Assembly: GCA_007119305.1 (NCBI GenBank)
Contig: SKPY01000210.1
Coordinates: 1 to 5,744, forward strand
DNA from: Nitriliruptorales bacterium
GTDB taxonomy: Bacteria; Actinomycetota; Nitriliruptoria; Euzebyales; Egibacteraceae
Direction: 5' to 3'
DNA length: 5,744 nt
Both the position numbers and the translations under genes were made by a program. This document shows positions 1-5,036 of this stretch, piece after piece. The notes under the pieces were generated by a model. That model was given only the letters and a program-made list of their open reading frames with translations, had not been told where the DNA came from and searched no databases. Each line of letters opens with the position of its first letter. The stretch's first letter is position 1.

Positions 1-142
1 CAAGGCCCACGGCGGCATCGACGCGGGGAACGTGGCGGCCGGCCTCGACCGCGCTCACGAGCTGGCGGCTCACCCCGGCGCGCGCCGCGAGCTCGGCCTG
101 CGTCAGCCCGCGGCGGGCGCGCAGGGCCCTCAGCTGGCTCAT
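1..142 (-). CDS. XRE-family helix-turn-helix regulator, N-terminal fragment
   Basis: Reading the minus strand from the ATG at 142-140 gives 47 codons that run off the window edge. The protein opens MSQLRALRARRGLTQAELAA and continues through AGVSRQLVSAVEAGR and HVPRVDAA. This is a canonical Cro/C1 helix-turn-helix: the scaffold helix with RGLTQAELA, then the recognition helix VSRQLVSAVEAGR. The SRQ..SA.EAGR..P form is frequent in XRE regulators that carry a further ligand-binding domain (for example molybdate-type periplasmic-binding folds), but the rest of this protein lies outside the window, so its ligand is unknown. It is divergent from the sigma-factor operon. No Shine-Dalgarno lies at a normal distance before the ATG, while a promoter-like pair sits so close that the transcript could start at the ATG itself. 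Confidence 0.85.
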   Translation of the reverse strand, partial: MSQLRALRARRGLTQAELAARAGVSRQLVSAVEAGRHVPRVDAAVGL

Positions 143-148
143 TCCAGT

Positions 149-178
149 ATCCTGTCGTCGGCGCCAGCAGGCTGTCAA
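149..178 (-). promoter_or_regulatory. Candidate leaderless sigma-70 promoter for the XRE gene
   Basis: On the minus strand there is a perfect TTGACA (plus coordinates 173-178), 18 nt of spacer, then CAGGAT (149-154), which keeps the important A2 and T6 of the -10 box. Only 6 nt separate this from the ATG at 142, so transcription would start at or next to the start codon. That fits the lack of a ribosome binding site. GATACT (146-151) is a better -10 by match but sits 21 nt from the -35. Leaderless mRNAs are common in actinobacteria. The choice of -10 is uncertain. Confidence 0.45.
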
Positions 179-222
179 GCCGGGGCGCGGCGCGACCCGT
201 CGGGCGGCCGGGTGCAATGAGG

Positions 223-276
223 CGGCCACCGGCGTCGTCTTTGTCCATGCGAGGATGCGGTCACCGCCGGTGGCCG
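223..276. repeat. 12-bp inverted repeat upstream of the sigma operon
   Basis: CGGCCACCGGCG at 223-234 is repeated in perfect reverse complement at 265-276 (CGCCGGTGGCCG), with 30 nt between. It lies in the leader between the divergent XRE gene and the sigma factor. It could be an operator or a long-loop hairpin in the operon leader. A weak ECF-like pair (TGCAAT at 213-218, 17 nt, CGTC at 236-239) overlaps the left arm, which would suit an operator, but such short motifs are easily found by chance in GC-rich DNA. Confidence 0.4.
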
Positions 277-398
277 GTGTGCGACGATGAGGTGCGAGCC
301 GGCGCCTGAGCGCGGCGAGCGGGAGGACGAGAGCACTGCGGACGAGCGAGCGGACGAAGCTGCAGCAGCTCGCCTCGGACGAGCTGCCCGGCCTCTAC

Positions 399-941
399 GT
401 GCTCGCGCGGCGGCTGGCGGGCGCCGACGCCGAGGATCTCGTGCAGGAGGCGCTGCTGCGCGCGTGCCGCTCGTTCGGCTCGCTGCGCGACGTCCGCGCC
501 GGCGGCAAGTGGCTGCGGGTGATCCTGACCAACGTGTGGCGTGACCGCCTGCGCATGCAGGACCGCGCACCGGACGAGGTGCCCGTCGACACCGAGGAGC
601 AGTTCTCCCTGTACCGCAGGCTGGCGGAGGAGGACCCCTTCCCCTACTCCGACACCCTCCACGTCGACTTCCTCGGGGCGTTCTCCGAACACGACGTGCA
701 CGTGGTGCTGGAGCGGCTGCCCCCCCGGTACCGGGCGCCGCTCGTGCTGCGCTACGTGGAGGGCTTCTCGCCCGGGGAGCTCACCGAGCTGCTCGAGCAA
801 CCCCTCGGCACCGTCCTGTCCCAGCTCCACCGCGGCCGGCAGCGCTTCGAACGCGAGCTGTGGCGCTACGCCGAGGAGTCGGGGCTGCTGGACGGCCAGG
901 CCCGCCGCGACCACCACGACACGAGGAGGGGGTCGCCGTGA
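399..941 (+). CDS. ECF (sigma-70 family) RNA polymerase sigma factor
   Basis: A two-domain sigma factor. Region 2 covers about residues 1-55 from GTG399 (D-A-E-D-L-V-Q-E-A at 10-18, then GGKWLRVILTNVWRDRLR at 35-52, the -10-recognising helix). Region 4 covers about 95-158 (LERLPPRYRAPLVLRYVEGF, then the -35 helix-turn-helix ELTELLEQPLGTVLSQLHRG). The linker is acidic. The start is a problem: GTG399 is the only usual start codon after the in-frame stop at 288-290, has no ribosome binding site, and cuts off region 2.1. The frame upstream still reads like a sigma factor (L-A-S-D-E-L-P-G-L-Y). A CTG at 336 has GGGAGG (321-326) 9 nt before it and may be the true start, giving 201 residues. The stop codon overlaps the anti-sigma start (GTGA), so the two are translationally coupled. 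It probably directs transcription of its own operon (inference). Confidence 0.9.
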   Translation: MLARRLAGADAEDLVQEALLRACRSFGSLRDVRAGGKWLRVILTNVWRDRLRMQDRAPDEVPVDTEEQFSLYRRLAEEDPFPYSDTLHVDFLGAFSEHDVHVVLERLPPRYRAPLVLRYVEGFSPGELTELLEQPLGTVLSQLHRGRQRFERELWRYAEESGLLDGQARRDHHDTRRGSP

Positions 942-1204
942 CCAGCCAGGTCGGCTGCATCGAGGCGGTCCGGCGCATGTGGGAGTTCCTCGACCGCGGG
1001 CTGGACGAGCCCGATCACGAGGCGGTCGAGGCGCATCTCGCGCTGTGCCTGCGCTGCTGCGGCGAGCTGGGCTTCGCGCGGGAGCTGCGCCGGCTGCTGC
1101 GCAGACGCTCCGGCGGCGAGATGCCCGAGGACGTCCACGCGCGCCTGCAGCGGTTCATCGACGGGCTGGACGACCCCGCAAGCGACACAGGAGCGAGCCG
1201 ATGA
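938..1204 (+). CDS. Zinc-binding anti-sigma factor (ZAS-type), 88 aa
   Basis: The GTG at 938 overlaps the sigma stop by 4 nt and has AGGAGG upstream (923-928). The protein carries H33-x3-C37-x2-C40 (sequence AHLALCLRCC), the core of the zinc-binding anti-sigma fold, plus Cys7 and Cys41, followed by an amphipathic helix (ELRRLLRRRSG) and a short tail. There is no membrane segment, so it is a soluble anti-sigma factor that would hold the upstream sigma factor inactive. In known ZAS proteins, oxidation of thiols or loss of zinc releases the sigma factor. Because the operon encodes metalloid-type methyltransferases, a thiol-reactive metalloid could be the signal, but that is inference. Its stop overlaps the next start (ATGA at 1201-1204). 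Confidence 0.88.
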   Translation: MTSQVGCIEAVRRMWEFLDRGLDEPDHEAVEAHLALCLRCCGELGFARELRRLLRRRSGGEMPEDVHARLQRFIDGLDDPASDTGASR

Positions 1205-2373
1205 GCGCACGCACGGGCGACGATCTGCTGTTCCAGGAGGAGGTCCGGGACCTGGTGCGCAGCGCGTACCGGGCGATCCCCGCGGGGGCCGGACGGGCCG
1301 TGGCCGAGCAGCTGTACTCGGCCGAGGAGCTGGCCGCGGCGCCCGAGGCGGCGATCGCCTGGGCGCTGGGTGTCGGCAACCCGGTACGCCACGCCGGGCT
1401 GCAACCCGGCGAGGTCGTGCTCGACGTCGGCTGCGGCGGCGGGCTCGACACGGTCCTCGCAGCCCACCGGGTAGGCCCTGGGGGGCGTGTGGTGGGCCTC
1501 GACATGCTGCCCGAGATGTGCGAACGGGCCCGCGCGACGGCGCAGGACAGCGGCACCGCGCCCTGGTGCGAGTTCCTGCACGGCGAGATGGAGGCCATCC
1601 CGCTGCCGGACGCTTCGGTCGACGTCGTGATCTCCAACGGGGTGCTGAACCTGTCGCCCCGCAAGAGCCGCGCGCTCGCCGAGGTCGCGCGGGTGCTGCG
1701 CCCCGGGGGGCGGCTGTGCGTGGCCGACCTCACCGTCGAGGACGACCTGCCCCCGGAGGTGCTCGCCAGCGGAGCGGCATGGGCCGGCTGCATCGCCGGT
1801 GCGGTGTCCGAGCGGGTGCTGGCGCGCAAGCTCGAGCGTGCCGGCCTGGTCGACATCGCGCTGAGCGCGCACACGCCCTTCGGCCTCGACGACGTCGCCC
1901 TGTATCCCCTGTTCACGCCCGAGATCATCGACCTCATGCGCCGCCTCATCCCCGACGCAGCCGCAGAGCGCGTCGCCGTCGGCGTGATCGTGCACGCGAC
2001 CAAGCCAGCCGCTGCATCGCCCGCCGGCCGGCGCGACGGCCTCGCGACGGCCAGCGGGACGAAGCGCCTGGCGGACATCGCGCCGGCTGCCGCCGAGGTC
2101 CCGGGCGTCACGATCCGCCACCTGAAGGACGTCGAGGACGTCGAGCTGAAGGTGCTGGAAGTCGAGCCCCACGGCGCCACGCCGTACCACACCCACCCGC
2201 ACGCGCACGAAGGCGTGGTCGTCAGCGGCGCCGGCGCCCTCCAGCTCGACGAGCGCGCCGACCTGATGCAGCCCGGCGACGTCTTCTCGGTGAACCCGAC
2301 CGAACCGCATGCGATCGTCAACACGGGCGTGGAGCCGCTACGCATCGTCTGCATGGACTGTTTCGTGCAGTGA
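1201..2373 (+). CDS. ArsM-like SAM-dependent methyltransferase fused to a C-terminal cupin
   Basis: 390 residues; ATG1201 overlaps the anti-sigma stop and has AGGAG (1189-1193) 7 nt before it. Residues about 1-265 form a class I SAM methyltransferase: motif I L-D-V-G-C-G-G-G at 74-81, the acidic L-D-M in the next strand, ISNGVLNLSPRK at 144-155, VLRPGGRLCVADL, and WAGCIAGAV with Cys197. In arsenite methyltransferases (ArsM) the ISN-x-V-x-NLS and GC-x-GA segments each carry an arsenic-binding cysteine. Here the first is Gly147 and only the second, Cys197, remains. After a linker, residues about 285-390 are a cupin: H330-T-H332 with E337, then P358-G359-D360 and H370, the usual metal ligands, ending with C384-x2-C387. 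A methyl acceptor such as As, Se or Te species is inferred, not shown. The cupin may bind metal or substrate. Confidence 0.85.
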   Translation: MSARTGDDLLFQEEVRDLVRSAYRAIPAGAGRAVAEQLYSAEELAAAPEAAIAWALGVGNPVRHAGLQPGEVVLDVGCGGGLDTVLAAHRVGPGGRVVGLDMLPEMCERARATAQDSGTAPWCEFLHGEMEAIPLPDASVDVVISNGVLNLSPRKSRALAEVARVLRPGGRLCVADLTVEDDLPPEVLASGAAWAGCIAGAVSERVLARKLERAGLVDIALSAHTPFGLDDVALYPLFTPEIIDLMRRLIPDAAAERVAVGVIVHATKPAAASPAGRRDGLATASGTKRLADIAPAAAEVPGVTIRHLKDVEDVELKVLEVEPHGATPYHTHPHAHEGVVVSGAGALQLDERADLMQPGDVFSVNPTEPHAIVNTGVEPLRIVCMDCFVQ

Positions 2374-2436
2374 TGCAATGAGACCGCGCCGCCGGGCGTC
2401 CATGCAGGTAGAGGACACGACGGAAGGAGCACGCTG

Positions 2437-3219
2437 ATGGGTGTAGGTACGCCGGTAGACGTCGAGCACCTGCGCAACGAGATCCGCCTCAAGTATCAGG
2501 AGGTCGCCGAACGGCCCGACGCCGAGCACCACTTCCACACCGGACGCAAGGCGCTGGACCACCTCGGCTACCCCGCCGAGATCATCGCCGACCTCCCGGC
2601 CACCGCGGTCGAGGCCTTCGCGGGGGTGGCCAACGTCTTCACCTGGGGGCTGCCCGGCGCGGGCGAGCGGGTCGTCGACATCGGCTCGGGCGCCGGCACG
2701 GACACCCTCATCGCGGCCAGCGCCGTGAGTCCGTCGGGGGCGGCCGTCGGCGTGGACATCAACCCCGCGATGCTCGCCCGCGCCCGCGCCGCCGCCGCCG
2801 AGGCGGGCTACGACCACGTCGACTTCCGCGAAGGTGTCGCCGAGGAGCTGCCCGTCGAGGACGGCTGGGCCGATCTCGTGATCTCCAACGGCGTGCTGAA
2901 CCTCGTGCCCGACAAGCTCGCGGCCTACAACGAGCTGTTCCGGGTCCTGCGGCCGGGCGGGCGGCTGCAGGTCAGCGACATCTGCGTGGAGCAGCCGGTG
3001 CCCGAGGAGGCGCAGCGCGACGTCGACTTGTGGACGGCCTGAATCGCCGGTGCCCTGCCGTGTGCAGGGTGGCAGGCGGTCATCGAGCAGGCCGGGTTCA
3101 CCGGCGTCACCTTCGGACAGCCCGTCGACACCTTCGCCGGTGCCGGGGGTGAGGACAAGGCCCGCGCGTTCGGCACCTACGGCTACGCCATCCTCGCGGC
3201 CAAACCCCCGGGCCGCTAG
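2437..3219 (+). CDS. ArsM-like SAM-dependent methyltransferase, predicted selenoprotein (Sec202 = TGA 3040-3042)
   Basis: ATG2437 follows GGAAGGAG (2422-2429). A normal reading stops at TGA 3040-3042 after 201 residues. I propose readthrough as selenocysteine, giving 260 residues to TAG 3217-3219. The N-terminus has K-Y-x-E-V-A and H-F-H-T-G-R, then ALPATAVEAF-like sequence. SAM motif I is VVDIGSGAGT (79-88), with V-G-V-D-I-N next, ISNGVLNLVPDK at 149-160 and VLRPGGRLQVSD. The TGA falls in W-T-A-[TGA]-I-A-G-A, where the operon paralogue has W-A-G-Cys197-I-A-G-A. The 58 codons after the TGA keep the GC3 bias and read as the expected end of the fold (WQAVIEQAGFTGVTF, then AFGTYGYAILAAKPPGR). 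A SECIS-like hairpin follows the TGA, and the terminator lies 3 nt past the TAG. The alternative, a nonsense mutation or sequencing error, explains neither the hairpin nor the position. The exact substrate is unknown. Confidence 0.82.
3040..3080 (+). promoter_or_regulatory. Predicted bacterial SECIS element with the Sec codon
   Basis: Directly after the UGA (3040-3042) the RNA can fold as follows. Outer stem: AUCGCC (3043-3048) with GGCGGU (3075-3080), 6 bp including one U-G. Internal loop: GGU (3049-3051) opposite GGCA (3071-3074). Upper stem: GCCCUGC (3052-3058) with GCAGGGU (3064-3070), 7 bp including one G-U. Apical loop: CGUGU (3059-3063). The loop starts 16 nt after the UGA and has G as its second base followed by U. 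This agrees with what is known of bacterial SECIS hairpins: immediately downstream of UGA, short apical loop, a G among its first two bases. SelB would bind here. Confidence 0.75.
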
Positions 3220-3222
3220 GCA

Positions 3223-3260
3223 GCTGCGCGGGGTCCGGCTTCTCCCGGGCCCCGCGCAGC
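3223..3260. terminator. Strong hairpin terminator shared by the converging operon and SRPBCC gene
   Basis: GCTGCGCGGGGTCCGG (3223-3238) pairs with CCGGGCCCCGCGCAGC (3245-3260): 16 bp with a single T-G wobble and the 6-nt loop CTTCTC. It begins 3 nt after the TAG of the predicted selenoprotein and ends 13 nt before the stop of the opposing SRPBCC gene. There is no T-run on either side, as is common in high-GC actinobacteria. Its closeness to the TAG at 3217, and not to the TGA at 3040, supports the longer reading of the methyltransferase. Confidence 0.8.
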
Positions 3261-3273
3261 TTCGGAGCTGGCG

Positions 3274-3723
3274 CTAGAGCTCGCCGCGCCAGCCGCCCTC
3301 CTCGACACCGCGCTCCTCGATGAACTCCTTGAAGCGCTCGAGGTCGCCCTCGACGCGCCGCTCCACCGCGCCGAGCAGGTGTCCGGCCTTCTCCACGAGC
3401 CCTGACGGGTCGTGCTGGAAGCGCAGGTGCACGCGCGTCCGGCTCGGCCCGAGCGCCTCGAAGGTGACACGCCCGTCATGGGTCGTGTCACCGACAGCAC
3501 GCCACTCGATGACCTGATCGGGTGTCTGCTCGGTGATCTCGGCCTCGAACTCGCGATCGACGCCGGCGATGTCCACCGTCCAGCGCAGCCTGCGGTCGTC
3601 GACCTGCTCGACCCGCTCGACTCCGTCCATGAACCGCGGGAACCCCTCGAACAGGGTCCACTGGTTGTACACGGTGGTCACCGGGCGCTCGGTCTCCACG
3701 CTCTTCTCGATCGTCTCTGGCAT
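3274..3723 (-). CDS. SRPBCC family protein (polyketide cyclase/dehydrase-like)
   Basis: 149 residues on the minus strand, start ATG 3723-3721, stop TAG at 3276-3274. I choose this start over one 15 codons upstream because AGGAG lies 7 nt before it and the family begins here: ETIEKSVETERPVTTVYNQW, then F-E-G-F-P-R-F-M-x-G-V-x-x-V. The START-like helix-grip pattern follows: alternating strands (RWTVDIAGVDREFEAEITEQ, VIEWRAVG, GRVTFEALG, TRVHLRFQHD), then a long C-terminal helix (VERRVEGDLERFKEFIEERG). Such proteins form a hydrophobic cavity for lipid-like or aromatic ligands. The ligand here is unknown. No catalytic residues can be assigned. It is divergent from the DUF1918 gene and converges on the methyltransferase operon. 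Confidence 0.87.
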   Translation of the reverse strand: MPETIEKSVETERPVTTVYNQWTLFEGFPRFMDGVERVEQVDDRRLRWTVDIAGVDREFEAEITEQTPDQVIEWRAVGDTTHDGRVTFEALGPSRTRVHLRFQHDPSGLVEKAGHLLGAVERRVEGDLERFKEFIEERGVEEGGWRGEL

Positions 3724-3779
3724 TGCGGTCTCCTGTGCTCGTAGGGCTGAGGCCCCTGATGCCCGCATCGGCAGGCGCT

Positions 3780-3804
3780 GACACGTGTTCGGTTCGACGG
3801 TTCC
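3780..3804 (-). promoter_or_regulatory. Weak ECF-type promoter candidate for the SRPBCC gene
   Basis: On the minus strand, GGAAC (3804-3800) is followed after 17 nt by GTC (3782-3780), about 57 nt before the ATG. GGAAC with a GTC/CGTC -10 is a common ECF sigma promoter pattern. No copy of the same pair was found before the operon's own sigma factor, so a link between the two is not supported. Confidence 0.25.
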
Positions 3805-3815
3805 GCCAGCTGCGC

Positions 3816-3829
3816 GGGCCTCAAGGCCC
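3816..3829. promoter_or_regulatory. DosR/OsdR-like palindrome in the SRPBCC/DUF1918 divergent region
   Basis: GGGCC TCAA GGCCC is a perfect dyad with a 4-nt centre, in the 220-bp space between two divergent genes, 93 nt from one start and 114 nt from the other. The spacing equals that of the mycobacterial DosR box (GGGAC-N4-GTCCC) and of GGGCC-type boxes of streptomycete DevR/OsdR relatives. The same architecture recurs upstream of the universal stress gene at 4781-4794. Its function is inferred. Confidence 0.4.
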
Positions 3830-3943
3830 GGCCTCGGGTCGTCCGGCCCGCCCTTCGGGTGACCATCAGCCCGTGCTATGCGCGCTCGATCCAGGGCACG
3901 CTGCTGCTAGTAACCGTGATCGCCGACTCGGAGGGTGACAACG

Positions 3944-4138
3944 ATGCGCGCACAGGTTGGAGATCGGCTCATCGTCAAGGGGCACCGCGTGGGCGACCCG
4001 GACCGCAACGCCGTGATCCTCGAGGTCCGCGGTGAGGATGGCGCGCCCCCGTACCTGGTGCGCTGGGTGGAAGACGACCACGTCAGCCTGTTCTTCCCCG
4101 GCTCCGATGCCATCCTGCGGCAGGTCGAGCACACCTGA
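3944..4138 (+). CDS. DUF1918 domain protein, 64 aa
   Basis: ATG3944 has GGAGGG (3930-3935) 8 nt before it. An in-frame GTG at 3935 overlaps that site and is therefore an unlikely start. The protein is a single small domain: MRAQVGDRLIVKGHRVGDPD, then A-V-I-L-E-V-R-G, then PPYLVRWVEDDHVSLFFPGS-D-A. The features V-G-D-x-L-x-V-x-G-H-x-V-G, PPYLVRW and LFFPG-S-D are hallmarks of DUF1918, an SH3-like beta-barrel family found mainly in actinobacteria. Its biochemical role is not known; it often sits near stress genes. The stop lies 15 nt from the stop of the converging small gene, leaving no room for a separate terminator. Confidence 0.92.
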   Translation: MRAQVGDRLIVKGHRVGDPDRNAVILEVRGEDGAPPYLVRWVEDDHVSLFFPGSDAILRQVEHT

Positions 4139-4153
4139 GGGACAACCCACGCC

Positions 4154-4417
4154 CTACCGCTCGCCGACGACCGCCTCGGTCACGCCTGCAGCCACGAGCG
4201 CCTCGGCAACCTGGCGGGTCGCAACCGCAGGCGAGGCCGCCGCGACCAGGGCGAAGCTGATCGCGAGACGGCCGGCCTCAGGTCGGCGGAGCCCCTCCAC
4301 GCTGATGGCAAACCCCGCCCTCTCGAGGGCCGCCAGCACGTCGCCTTCGAAGTCCCGCCGTTCCGGCCCGTAGACCGTGACCTGCAGGACGCAACCGATC
4401 GCAGTGCCGTGGGCCAC
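4154..4417 (-). CDS. Small hypothetical protein, possible ACT/ferredoxin-like fold
   Basis: 87 residues from GTG 4417-4415 to TAG 4156-4154 on the minus strand. The GTG has an AAAGGGGGG purine run 4 nt upstream. An earlier in-frame ATG at about 4471 would add low-complexity sequence with no good ribosome binding site. The body reads VLQVTVYGPERRDFEGDVLA, then ALERAGFAISVEGLRR, AISFALVAAASPAVATRQVA and EALVAAGVTEAVVGER. A strand-helix-strand-strand-helix-strand order is plausible, as in ACT or other ferredoxin-like small domains (inference). No family is recognised with certainty. The codon bias and protein-like composition support a real gene. Confidence 0.6.
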   Translation of the reverse strand: MAHGTAIGCVLQVTVYGPERRDFEGDVLAALERAGFAISVEGLRRPEAGRLAISFALVAAASPAVATRQVAEALVAAGVTEAVVGER

Positions 4418-4572
4418 GCAGCCCCCCTTTCCGGTGGGGCGGGAGTGCACATGGCGCCAGATCCACAGCATGTGGGCATGACCCCGCTCGTTGTCAAGCC
4501 CCGGCCCGCGCAACCGCCCGCGCGCCGAGCTGGCACGTCCCCGCTGTCGCGCGGTCGGCCTGGCCGACGTGA

Positions 4573-4619
4573 GCAAGGCCTCCGCGGGGGTCTTCGCAGT
4601 CGCGCCGCAGAGGCCTTGC
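4573..4619. terminator. Long hairpin, terminator or structured RNA
   Basis: GCAAGGCCTCCGCGG (4573-4587) faces CCGCAGAGGCCTTGC (4605-4619): 14 of 15 positions pair, with one C-A mismatch, around a 17-nt loop. TTCCTTCT follows 4 nt later on the plus strand. No gene ends near it, so a terminator would have to end an unannotated transcript. It could equally be a structured leader or a protein-binding dyad. Confidence 0.35.
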
Positions 4620-4760
4620 CGGTTCCTTCTCAGGTTGCCGGGCGTTCGTCCTCGGTCGCACGCCTATCCCGGGTGTCATGCCAGAGGCCCTGAGCGCTCC
4701 TCTCTCGGACCGAGGTGACGGGGTGATCGGCCCCGTGTCCCGACTGGGTGCAGCATCCCA

Positions 4761-5036
4761 GGGCCGTCGAGCGCGGCCCAGGGCCGTTAGGCCCCCGCCG
4801 CACGGGCCGAACGGCACGTACGCCGGTCCGCAGCGCACCGCGTACGCTGCAGCGGCCGGCGTCCGGGCACCGGTCGCGCCCCCTGATGGGCCGAACGGCC
4901 TTGGGCGTCGAGCCCTTCGCGCCTGGCACGGCTGACTGCACCAAGCGCACCATCGAGGTGCCGGTGGCCCGCACCCTCGCGCGTCCAGGGGTCGGACCAT
5001 CGGACACGACGACGCGCGGTGTGCAACGGGCCGAAC
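4761..5036. promoter_or_regulatory. Cluster of DosR/OsdR-like GGGCC-N4-GGCCC boxes before usp
   Basis: Five related sites precede the universal stress gene. GGGCC-GTTA-GGCCC at 4781-4794 is a perfect dyad. GGGCC-GAAC-GGCCT at 4888-4901 has one end mismatch. GGGCC-GAAC-GGCAC at 4804-4817 has two. GGGCC-GTCG (4761) and GGGCC-GAAC (5028-5036) are half sites. DosR-type response regulators bind GGGNC-N4-GNCCC dyads, often several per promoter, and universal stress genes are classic targets. High GC content makes single half sites cheap, so the weight rests on the three dyads and the conserved GAAC centre. Confidence 0.45.

Noticed and set aside
287..544. ATG287 frame as the true start of the sigma factor or a separate small gene
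   Set aside because: It is in a different frame, Arg/Ala-rich, and runs into the sigma gene as a shadow. It would matter only if there were a frameshift error.
541..1200. Long N-terminal extension of the cupin methyltransferase, in frame from 541
   Set aside because: It overlaps the sigma and anti-sigma genes in another frame, is Arg/Pro/Ser/Thr-rich, and the ATG at 1201 has a good ribosome binding site and the family start.
1015..2492. Two long open frames on the minus strand (1015-2310 and 1155-2492)
   Set aside because: They are antisense shadows of the GC-rich methyltransferase gene, with compositions unlike real proteins, no recognised motifs and no ribosome binding sites.
3040..3042. 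TGA read as an ordinary stop, giving a 201-residue truncated methyltransferase or pseudogene
   Set aside because: The frame stays open with the same codon bias and family-like sequence, the TGA is exactly at the conserved Cys site, a SECIS-like hairpin follows, and the terminator adjoins the distal TAG. It remains the main alternative if the genome lacks Sec machinery.
3050..3277. Short plus-strand frame after the TGA as a separate gene
   Set aside because: It is out of frame with the conserved methyltransferase tail, lacks a ribosome binding site and is Arg/Pro/Ser-rich.
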